In this document: in pieces, positions 25,673 to 64,000 of the stretch
How the letters are laid out: every line of letters starts with the position of its first letter
How positions within the stretch are numbered: position 1 is the first letter of the stretch
DNA from: Engraulis encrasicolus
Taxonomy: Eukaryota; Chordata; Actinopteri; Clupeiformes; Engraulidae
Direction: 5' to 3'
DNA: 64,000 nt
Assembly (NCBI RefSeq): GCF_034702125.1
Contig: NC_085867.1
Location: 42,899,983-42,963,982, forward strand
Translations under genes and position numbers: made by a program
Notes under the pieces: model-generated
Database searches by the model: none
What the model was told of the DNA's origin: nothing
Seen by the model: only the letters and a program-made list of their open reading frames with translations

Positions 25673-27544
25673 CAAAATAACATTTAGAGTCCAGATTCTT
25701 TTGTAATTCATTTTGTGGTCTTATTTATTTCCTTTATTGTGGATTGGGTGGTGATTGGGATTGTAAGCCCAAGAGATCATGTTAGTAGGATACTGTCTTT
25801 TTCCCTATACCTAATTGTTAAATACCTCAGGATTTAACCTTAATACTAATTAACTAATAATTGAATCACTCGGAGACCGAATCAAAATGTGTGTCAGTTT
25901 TATAACTCATGAAATGATTGACAGTTTCCGGTGTGTTCCAATAAACACATTCCGTAGTGCAACATATTAATCACTGTATATCCACTACATGACAACTGTC
26001 GTCATAGAAAGACATTACAACAAAACATTCATATATGAGTCTATGCCAGACGTCAATGCCCTCTAGAAGCTAGAGACAAAACGCAAAATCAAAACATACA
26101 CCATTTGTGAATGATGCTTTCCAATGGGAATATCCCCACTGGATTATTACTGCTTTATATTGCTGTCAGTAATAAATTAAATTAGTTTGTTTGTTTGTTT
26201 GTTTGTTTCCTTAATCTCCTGAGAGCTGTCAGAAACATTTGATTGCCAGTTATAGATGCATTTTATGGAGCACCTTTAACTTTTGTTGTGTGTTTTGCAT
26301 GACCCCTTACCAACTGTAAGATGTAGCCTCTTACTGCAGCAGGGGTCGCCGGCGACCCTATTCACTTGCTGAGCATGCTTAACTACATCATAACAACATT
26401 GCTGTGACATTACAGAGAGCCATAGTGCTGCGTGGCATGTTTGACAAAGTGTTTCATGTTAGTAGGGACTCTAAGCCGAGAAATCGTTACGCGCTGGATA
26501 GAAGCATATAATTCGGTACACGTGTTCCTTGACTGATTTGAAGACATCCTAGAAGGGGTGCCCCTTGAAAAAAAATTGTCTACCATGTCATATACAATAT
26601 GTCATGTTGGTAATGCATTACATTGTTATTACATGACATTATACTTAGCTGACAATGTTAACCCCTTAAGACGCGGCTTTATACATTTGTTGTTACCAGT
26701 ATGGTAATGACCAAGTCGGGGTGCATTACTAAAGGGCCTGTGTTGTGTCATAGTATTGTAGTGCTATGGTAGTTACATTTCAATAACTATTACAGCGTGC
26801 CACTGGAGGTACGGCGCGCATTAAGGGGCTACTATAGTCATCAGCAGAGAAGAAGCAAGGGTAGCCTGCTAGACCAGATTGATAAAACTACAAAATGTAC
26901 ATAGTGTGAAAGTATGGGTGAGTCTGTGCTTATGTGCTTGACAGCATGTAACATTGTGAACGATTTGAGAAGATTCTTGGTCTGAATTAAAATGAGCATT
27001 GCCCACACTAAAACTATGATGAGAATAGACTGCTGCTAATGCTCGATCTGAATGGGATAGTGTCAGTGCAAGATGCCCTAGGTCTATCCCTAGCCCATCC
27101 TCTAATTTCCATAACAGATATACGTATTTTATTTGTATGAGAGAGGGTAAAGGACAGGACCTTTCCATATGTATGAAGAACCCCATGAGATCACCTAATT
27201 CTATATTTGTACAAGGGACTGTGCATATTGTGAGAGCATTTCAGTCATCTTAGAATGGCATTACAGATTACTCAATATAGGCCTACATGTAGGCCACAGT
27301 ATGGCTTCAGTTCAAATTAAATGGGAATGATTTCTTAGTAAATGTTGAGTAAGAAGACAGAGGTAAATAGTTTTTTTTATTTGCAGACAAGACCTCACCT
27401 ATTACTTGTGTCAAAAGTTGTATTAGTTAGCTCAGTAATCATTGAGTACTTAAATTGCTATCAAAACTGATAGCTGATGGACAACATGTACCGTAGGTCT
27501 TTTGCCACCCTTACCCATAGGAGAAATATGTATATAGAACAACA
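25673..27544. other. Intergenic, nothing recognised
   Basis: AT-rich DNA with a (TTTG)n tract at about 26187-26208. A segment near 26490-26505 (GCGCTGGATAGAAGCA) recurs inverted near 29741-29756, so both may be remnants of one repeat family. Confidence 0.4.
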
Positions 27545-28640
27545 ATTCTCATATGGTATATATACAGTGAAGTACAGTACAGTAGCATACAGTACGGTGC
27601 AGTCTAGTACAGTACAGTACAGTACAGTACAGTAGCATACTGCGCGCAGTGATGGGCAGTAGCTTCGCTACAAGCTACAAGCTACTAGTTTAACTACATT
27701 CCCCAGTAGCTTGGTCGTAGCGTCACTACTTTATGTATCGAGTAACTTCCCTGTAGTTAAGCTATCTTTTGTCTCAAGTAGCGACGTAGCTTCCACAAAA
27801 GCTACATTTTGTTGCTTGAAGAAAAAAAATGACTCTCTTTCCCGAGATCTAGGCAGTCACACAGGGGTTCCAAGACCCACCTGCATGAAATGAAGTCAGA
27901 GGTGGTATATACTTGTAACTTTGTTCCATGCTACTTTTTAACACGTCGCCTTAGCAGAAAACCGGCAGTTTTTTCCTTGCTAGGCCTACGTTCTATATTA
28001 TGTAAGTTAACCGCAAGTAGCGGCAGTTCTCAATTGCGATGCGATGCGCACATAGTAACGCAAGCTCATGTAAGGTAGGCCTATACGAAGGAAAAATGTT
28101 AGTGAATTGTGTGTGTGTGGGGGGGGGGACGCCAGGGACTGCCCCACACTGTCCCTCAAAAACATATCCATGTCCCCCCTTGGACTTGGGGTCACCCTAT
28201 CCTGTGTCCTATAATGATATTTAAAACACACTGAATGTATAATAAATATCAATTAAGTATAATGAGATCAATAAAGTTTTGTTTAATGAAGGTAGGCCTA
28301 TCTGTTATTTTAAATCAAGCTGACAATATGTCGGGAAAATGTAGCTTCTGGTGTAGTGAACTACATTTCCACATTTTTGAAGCTTAGCTCACTACATTTC
28401 TGATGGTGGTAGCTTTAGTGTAGTGAAGCTTATTTTATGGTTGAGTAGCTGATAGCTTAGCTCACTACATTTTACAAGTAGCTTGCCCAACACTGCGCGG
28501 TGCTGTAGAGTACAGTACGGTATGTCACATTACAGTACAGTACAGTACAGTACAGTACAGTACAGTACAGTACAGTACAGTATAGCCTAGTAGAGTACAG
28601 TACAGTGCAATACAGTAGAGTACAGTATAGTCTTATAGAC
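27545..28640. repeat. (CAGTA)n pentanucleotide array split by an inserted element
   Basis: ACAGT/CAGTA repeats occupy about 27565-27640 and resume at about 28505-28625. Between them lies an 850-bp element (27647-28495). Confidence 0.85.
27647..28495. mobile_element. 850-bp hAT-like element (CAGTGATGGGCAGTAGC type)
   Basis: Ends are CAGTGATGGGCAGTAGCTT and AAGTAGCTTGCCCAACACTG, with many GTAGCTT/AAGCTAC subterminal repeats. The flanking duplication is blurred by GCGC sequence. No transposase frame. Confidence 0.7.
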
Positions 28641-30387
28641 TTTAGCCCTCCAAAGTCAATAGGATTTCCACATGCTGTTGTTTTAAGTTTTTGAAAGACT
28701 ATTTTAGTAGCCTATGTGAGAGAGGGAAGGCAGGCAGACATGTTTTAAACAAAGGACCACACCCACAAATAAAAAATAACAAGCAAACAATAAATTAAGT
28801 GGTTAGGTAGCCAACATGTCATCTAGATTAAAGCCAAAAGTAGATGGAAAAACAGACATGTTACCACTTTGCTCTTTTAAAACAAAGTATCTGTCAATAT
28901 ACTGTATGTATGGTGTATTGCATATTGATTATTCATAATTTCCTAAGCATAAATGCCCTTATCACTCCATTGTACACTTAGGACTGCAATATACATATCT
29001 GAACATTAATCAGCATACCTTTTATATTGTAATGGCCTATAGTAAATCATCCAAGCTGTCACTGACACTTGATATACATGTATTATTGACTTGATTGATA
29101 TGAATATTTCAGTTGGACTCCTAGGGTTAAATCATTGAGGGGGTCCTAAGGAAGTAGTAGTAGTTTGTGTGTGTGCGTGCATGTGTAAGTGGGATTAAAA
29201 TTATTGTTTGCCATCTTTATCTGAAGAGCAGACTGAGTGTCTGAACCTGCTAATGCTAGCATGCTAACATTGGGACAGTTATGTGTGGCCCAGTTCAAGG
29301 GTTTATCTCTTCTCCCCTAAATTTTCTAACCACAATTTTCTTTTTGGATGTTATAGATATGACCCACTGCAAGTTTTTAAAACTCTTAATGAATGTTGGT
29401 TCAATAGCCCAGAAATTAGCTCTCGAGTGATCTCATTCTGACCATGGTTTTTATGATTTTCCTGTTTTTGAATCTAAATAAGACATATATAACATTGTTT
29501 TTATGGTAAGTTTTGCACATATTTTCAAAGTTCAGTTTGTATACATCACACACAAATAGGTGGATTGGCCCATAACACCATTATGTCCAGGCAGTACAGC
29601 ATTTTACTACTATTGGCTGGTTTTGGGCAGCCATCTTGGATTTACCCCATAAAAATTACCTTAATCATGACATTGAAATTTGGGGCACCCCTTCTGAAAT
29701 GATGGAGAACACCCTAAGGTAGGTCTACACCGATTTTGGTGCTTCTATCCAGCGCGTCACGAATCGGCCCTTTTTGGACGGTAAGATCCCCAGCTATGTA
29801 GAGTAGTTATGGTACTGTTTAGACTCAGTGAGTGTGTGCAGGGATAGGTAGCAGGAAGGCCTAACTGTCCTCTATCAGTGGACTTTACCTTGTGAAAGGA
29901 GTGCCACTCTTATCTTTTTCCTCTGAATTACTGGGTCTAATATGCATCTGTGCCTGAAGACTAGACTACAGCATGCTACAAAGTTATACGCAAACTGCAA
30001 TATGCACCAAAATAGAAGATATTGGCTTTGGTCACCTGCACCTGCATTACTCACTAAAATAAAGCTGAAATTAGGTGTCCATGCACACATTCAATAATGC
30101 TATGCCATAACTAATGCATTGACAGAGGTACTACGTGATTCAGAACTGTAAAATGCACTCAGCATTTAGGAACACTCAGCACATTGTACTCGGCCAATAA
30201 AAAAATCTAAATGTTATTTTTTTCTTACTCACAGCCTGTGTGACAATAATGCAATAGAAAAGTGGGCTATGCTGTTGCATGACTGTAATCATGGTAGTTA
30301 GTTGGACAATAGCCTTTATCACTGCATATTTTCACTCTGAATGCTACAGTATGGCAATCATACTGGTTGAAGTTGAAGGCCCTACTG
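28641..30387. other. Intergenic, nothing recognised
   Basis: No exon or intact repeat that I can support. Confidence 0.4.
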
Positions 30388-30733
30388 CAGGGCTATTCAA
30401 ATGGCGGCCCTGGGCCAGATGCGGCCCTTGGACAGCAAGGATCTGGCCCCCCACAAGCCCCTTCAAATACAGAATCGTTTTTCGGAATTTAGAGATAAAA
30501 GTATGGGCTCCGTTATCATGCTGAAATGGGACACTGGACGTTAAAATGCAGGAAATTACATCTAAGAGATGCTAATTTTTTTGGGGGGAGGACCCCCAGA
30601 CCCTCCACTTCAATGAAGTCTCCCATATTTTTTTTCATTGACAGTCGGCAACCATAATACATACTAGTTCTGCCCCTTTACTGGGAAGAATTTGAAAAAA
30701 TGGCCCTTGTTGAAATATAATTGAATACCCCTG
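30388..30733. mobile_element. 346-bp hAT-like MITE with 8-bp target duplication
   Basis: Ends are CAGGGCTATTCAAATGGC and ATTGAATACCCCTG, flanked by CCCTACTG at 30380-30387 and 30734-30741. Confidence 0.88.
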
Positions 30734-31643
30734 CCCTACTGCATGATGTGACCTCTTGGGTTGACCTTTTGGCCTGCATTTGATAGAGACTGTGTCACCT
30801 GTTTCTGTTTTGGGAACGCATAATAACGCATAACATGCAGCCTAATGCACACAAGGCCAGCATAGGGTGACTACATTTCTGGCAGCATAGAAACTTAGAT
30901 CAGCGAAGGTTCTCAGTGGTCTTGTTGTGATGACATGTAAAATGACATGTTCATCTGTTTTGAGAAGACTTGTAATTCCCTGACAGGGTTTAAGTGACTT
31001 GACAGGTCACAAATAAAACATGACATGACAATCTTCACCAGATATGCTAGATGTATTAAACGTTTTTATTTCATATTTTACTGTAGCAAGGGCACTTCAC
31101 GAAGATGTTTTTTCTTCTCTTGACTAGGTGGTGGCGAATAGTTTGCCAAGCTTGGTCAAAATAACATGTCCATAATAGGAAAGGCACGGCCGTACCATTT
31201 CTCCGGAAGGGGTGCTCCTGTAAAAACTTACTTGCTGTAGAACTAGTTTACCAATTGACATTGATGTTAGAAATATATTCTCCGGACAGGTAGCCCTCCA
31301 AACAAACGGACACGTTTTGGAATTCATTGCACTGTTGTGTGTTCTGATTTTGCGCTGGGTAAGTGTGCAGTATTTGAGAAGCGAGTGTCATCAGCCTACT
31401 AGAATCCACTAGATCCCCGGATGGCTAGTGGAATAGAACGACCCACGGTGTTGAGGGATCAAGAGCCTAGCCATCCTGCTACATTAAGTTAAGAACTATG
31501 AAAGAACAGTCGTAGAAAAACAATTTGCATTAAATGCTCGATGATTTTCAACAGCTCAACCATGTGAGATAGGACGGACGTTCTGCCACGGACCACCGAC
31601 AACCCATGGAAAGCAACTTGAAATTTGGCTCGTAAAGCGCACT
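30734..31643 (+). other. Upstream region and 5' UTR of aff1
   Basis: Non-repetitive DNA directly upstream of the aff1 first coding exon. The promoter is expected in the last few hundred bases, but no TATA box or strong CpG island is evident. Confidence 0.4.
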
Positions 31644-60137
<28,494 letters not shown>

Positions 60138-60204
60138 GTAAGACACTTTTTGGTCATTTTTTAAAATGTTTTTTATTATTTGTTGACTTTTATAAAATAT
60201 GTAT

Positions 60205-60520
60205 TTGGGCTTTTCAGCCTTTATTCAGACGGGACAGTTTGAGAGTGATCGGCAACAGGGTGGTAGACAGAATGGGGAATGGGTGATTGGCGATTGAAGT
60301 GACATCGGGACAGAATTGAACCTGGGTCCCCGGTGTAACCGTACAGTGCCTTAGCTGTTTGAGCAGCGACTGAGGCCATTTTTAGGCTTTCATGCCTTTT
60401 ATATAGACGTTATGGTATGAGGGAGTGACAGAAAAGTGGTTGGAGAGGGAGATGGGGAAGGATTGGGAACTGATCTCAGTCTAGATTCGAACCCGGGTCC
60501 CGGGAATCATGGTATGGTAC
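60205..60520 (-). mobile_element. Two adjacent SINE-derived copies, minus strand
   Basis: Each has a minus-strand box B-like motif (GGGTTCGAATC near 60490, GGTTCAATTC near 60315) and a purine-rich body like the SINE at 14740. Both are diverged and lie just inside aff1 intron 3. Confidence 0.55.
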
Positions 60521-61278
60521 CAAAGTAGTGAGCAAGCATTTTGTTTTTTTCTGACGGTTCATTTTTCCCTTTTTGTTTTGATTGATTTTACCAGTGTGTT
60601 TTTGTTACTCCTACTGCTATTTGTCCTCTCCACATTGATGTTGTCAATCTACTAGGTCTCCTCTGTGCAATGGTTTGGCTTAGTGCAGTAGGTGTGAGGG
60701 TTGAGGGAGAATAGAGTGTTGGGTTTTGCTATCTCAGTTTGGATGTGAATCCTGTTTGCTGCAGAGCTGGACACGTTCTCAGAAGTCAGCCAGGGAGGCT
60801 TGCCTTGGACATAGCCTGCCTGCCGAATGAGTTTGAACTGCCATGAACTGGACTCTCTTTAAGCAGACTTTGAACTCCTGGACTGGAATTGCTGTGGAAA
60901 CAGAAAAAAAAAAGGGGGGGGGGGAGTAGGCGGCGGCATGAGGCTGGGAGGGTGGATTATGTAACATGCACCAGCTGCAGCGCCAAACACAAGTTGCATG
61001 GAATTCACTTAGTTCTAGAATCCCTTTTATGATGCCTTCCAGGCTTCCAATGACCGATTTATGTACATGACACGTATGCTGTGATTCTTTCTTTCTGAAG
61101 ACGAACGTGTGGCTTTTTCTCACACCTCAGCTGGCAGATGTATAGGAGATGGCCCACTCACTTTGACACTTTGAAAAAACTCCTGCACACTGACTATTTC
61201 TCTGTTTTCTGTAATATACAACGTTTCGGTCCTAGACCGTTTACCTAATGAAGGTGTAGGACTGAAACATTTTTTTAC
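60521..61278. other. aff1 intron 3, unremarkable part
   Basis: Contains a hairpin motif (AACGTTTCGGTCCTAGACCG at 61220). No AFF1 exon 4 sequence was found. Confidence 0.4.
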
Positions 61279-61734
61279 CAGGGTGTATGCAGGGTTTTAA
61301 AAAGTATTAAAAGGTGATAAATTAAAAAGTCAAAATTTAATGGCATTAAAAGTCTTAAATTTGCTCAAAAAGTGTTAATTTTTGAAAAACGAGGTATTAT
61401 TTTTTTTAGTTGCACCATTTTGATTTTAAAAATCTTTGTTTATTCACTGTTTATCACAGTTTTTCAAAACACCAGTGATTCGTGCAACAGTAGCCACCTT
61501 ACCTAGTTCATAGCAGACTTTTAAACAGCACTCTGGAATCGCACTGCTACCTTTCGGGCGTCTTTTTGCAAAACACGAAAGTGTAATGTAATATTTAGAA
61601 GGTAGAAATTACAAAAGATGTCTTGATAATACTGGAATCGGAATGTCGTGATGGTTGTAAAAAAAATCTAAAGGTAGTGAAAAAGGGTATTAAATGGTAG
61701 TAAATTTGACTTCAAGATTGCTGTATATACCCTG
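61279..61734. mobile_element. Possible hAT-like element (TATTAAA-rich)
   Basis: Ends are CAGGGTGTATGCAGG and GCTGTATATACCCTG, imperfectly inverted, with many TATTAAA/TTAAAAG motifs inside. No clear target duplication. Confidence 0.5.
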
Positions 61735-62167
61735 TTTAAGGAAAGCGGTGAAATGGCCAGTGTGCTGGAGTTTTTTTTTTTCAAATTGTCTTTCTGAAGA
61801 CAAAACCATACACTGGCAATACATTTGTAGCTCTCATATGCTACATTTACTTGAGACATTAAATTTGGAATTAACTGATTTTAATTCTGAATAAAGCTTA
61901 ATTCCGCTTTTGAAAATGTCATGTAAACACCTCCTTAATTCGGAATTTAAGATCAAAGTAAACAAAGTAAAAGATTTCGAAAGGTCCAATCAACTTTGAA
62001 AAATATTGTTTGACGTGGGTTCCAAGCAGCACTGTTGGCAGTGTAGGTTTTTTTCTACTGTTAACCACTCTTTACCACAGTAAAGGCTGATAAACACAAT
62101 GAATTACTGTGTGCCATGGCAGGTGGCACAGGCATGGCTCCATCTCTACCATTTTCTTGCCCATTAA

Positions 62168-62508
62168 TGGGGTATGCCACTATTTTGGGGCTTAATACAG
62201 TTCAAATCGTTGGCCAGGGTTTATAAAGGTGGTTAAGCGTCTTATTTTTCATGTTAAGCGTTGTCTTGCTTTAAGACAAGTTAAAAGAGGGAGTAACTAG
62301 CTAAGCTAGTGAAAGTCAATGGATCCGTGTAGCATGCTACAATGCTACACGGATCCATTGACTTTCACTAGCTTAGCGACATATTCCCTCTTTTAACTTG
62401 TCTTAAAGCAAGACAACGCTTAACATGAAAAATAAGACACTTAACCACCTTTATAAACCCCAGCCAACGATTTTAACTGTATTAAGCCCCAAAATAGTGG
62501 CATACCCC
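62168..62508. mobile_element. 341-bp complete palindromic MITE (TTAA type)
   Basis: Ends GGGGTATGCCACTATTTTGG and complement are flanked by TTAA at 62164-62167 and 62509-62512. Nearly the whole length pairs with itself around GCATGCTACAATGC, so single strands fold into one long hairpin. Confidence 0.88.
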
Positions 62509-62512
62509 TTAA

Positions 62513-63453
62513 CTTGACGTTTTGGCTTGTGGACACAGAGCAGCATGTAGTTCTGGCTCCTGTACTCACAAATGCAGAATCATTTATGACAGAGCAGCAC
62601 TGTGTCCAGTGTAAATGTTCAGTCGGTATAGAATTTTCATCGGAATTCTGTTGCATCATTGTTGTGTTCGTTCATGTTTTTTCGTCTCTATCAGGCCAAC
62701 CAGAACAGTGCTGGTGTCGGTTCCCGCACCAGTTACGCTCTGAACTAAAGTGCTTACCTGCAAACCACTCGCGTTCATACCAGGCTCTGAACTTTTTTTG
62801 CACAAGACTGTGTGTTACCCGGACGCACTGATATACATACCCGCTGTCGTCCACCTCGAAATGATTGACTAGCAATGCGATCCAGTATGAAGCAGAAATT
62901 TGCCATCTTTCGCAAGCATGTTACTGGTTCAGCGCACTTGACATCAAATTGTGGACCCTTAGTCTCCTTCCTGTGATACCGAGGGTAGTACAGGCTCTGT
63001 ATAGAGACTGTCCTGCAAAGCCTCTGGGTCAAAGACGTGCAAAATGGCAGTCGCTAACCAGGCTGTCATACTTGCCCTCTCTTCCTCTCAAAGGCCTCCT
63101 CCATGCGTTCCTCCCATGCCCCAGTAAGCTGCGATGACTGTGATTACTGGTCGCACAAAGCAAATTTAGCCGTAAAAAGCCTTTCACCATGTTACAAGTT
63201 GTGGTAAATGATGTGCTGAGTGTTGCTCTGCTACCGCGTAAGAAGTAGACACTATTCATTCTATAATTATATGGACTATCTCAGAAGGCGTTGGGGGTTG
63301 GGATGGATGGAGGGGGTTGTCTGCTCATGGTTGTGGCGATGAGCCTGCTGACTGTTGCATGCTCTCCCCTTGAGCTTGGATTTCCAGCTGGATTCGAAAA
63401 ACAAAATCTACTCACTTTTCAGGCTACCTCATAAGCAAGTAGAGACTCTTCAT
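62513..63453. other. aff1 intron 3, nothing recognised
   Basis: Only a fragment of the GGGTCA MITE at 63028-63047 is identified. Confidence 0.4.
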
Positions 63454-63882
63454 TAGGGGTGTGCAAAATAATCGTTATATCGATGCATCGCGATACTTAC
63501 TCTCACGATACAATGCATCGATTCATGACAAGGTATCGTGATACTTATTTTCTCAATATACTGCATGGATTCATGACAATTGATTATTTGATAACAATAA
63601 AATTCAATTGCCACGGGTTATTTTGTTCAGTAGAGAATAGGTAATATTTCTGTTGTGATGTAAGCTCTCTCCCAGATGATAGAATGCTTAAATAGAATGA
63701 ACTGACTTAAGAAAGCTACACAGCAACTGACAAATAAGCTGTATTTTACACATTTACTGAAGTAAATATCGCAATGCATCACAGTAGTACATGAATCGCA
63801 ATGCATCGTGATAGAATCGCATCGTGGCATGTGTATCGTGATGCGCATCGAATCGTGAACCCTTTGCCAATACCCACCCCTA
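63454..63882. mobile_element. 429-bp hAT-like MITE with 8-bp target duplication
   Basis: Ends are TAGGGGTGTGCAAAATAA and the diverged ACCCACCCCTA, flanked by CTCTTCAT at 63446-63453 and 63883-63890. The interior has many ATCGATGCATCG / GCATCGTGAT motifs. Confidence 0.88.
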
Positions 63883-64000
63883 CTCTTCATGCTATAATTA
63901 CATAAACTAGCTCAGAAGGTGTTGTGAAGGGGGTTGTGGTAGAGGTTTGAGGAGAACCTGTTGGTGGTGGTTGAGAGCCTGGTGACTGAAACGCGCTCCT

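Noticed and set aside
60138..64000. AFF1 exon 4 in the last 4 kb
   Set aside because: I looked for sequence coding the expected EILKEMTHSWPPP-like motif and found none. The next exon must lie beyond the window.

Overview
The window is vertebrate and almost certainly teleost nuclear DNA. Genes are split by GT/AG introns, (CA)n, (GA)n and (TA)n arrays are abundant, short inverted-repeat transposons with clean target-site duplications are dense, and the two recognisable genes (gsdf and aff1) are neighbours in fish. The species cannot be named from the sequence alone.

Layout. Positions 1-4088 carry a complete five-exon gsdf gene (gonadal soma derived factor, a fish TGF-beta-family ligand), with a 3' UTR that probably runs to a poly(A) signal at 5391. 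Positions 5917-8137 carry a two-exon gene for a predicted secreted, cysteine-containing protein of 217 residues that I do not recognise. Positions 8138-31643 are intergenic and almost entirely repeats: at least a dozen short inverted-repeat elements, SINE fragments and long microsatellite blocks. The 5' part of aff1 (AF4/FMR2 family member 1, a scaffold of the super elongation complex) starts with a 17-nt coding exon at 31644. It continues with exons at 50425-50551 and 59205-60137, and the gene runs past the right edge. Its 18.8-kb and 8.7-kb introns hold most of the other mobile elements.

Mobile DNA. Twelve inverted-repeat elements have perfect 8-bp target duplications (hAT-like). Others have TTAA duplications (piggyBac- or Kolobok-like), TTA duplications (Harbinger-like) or an approximately 11-bp duplication (Mutator-like). 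Two 226-bp elements and one 3-kb element share GGGTCA termini and 4-bp target duplications. The 3-kb element (38687-41692) is the most unusual object here. It is a giant palindrome with arms of about 1.2 kb. Each arm carries an intact, nearly identical open reading frame, the palindrome core is duplicated, and a hAT-like MITE has inserted between the two cores.

The two recognised genes act in unrelated processes (gonadal signalling and transcription elongation). Their adjacency is a synteny marker rather than a pathway. No rRNA, functional tRNA gene, CRISPR array, operon or prokaryotic feature was seen.
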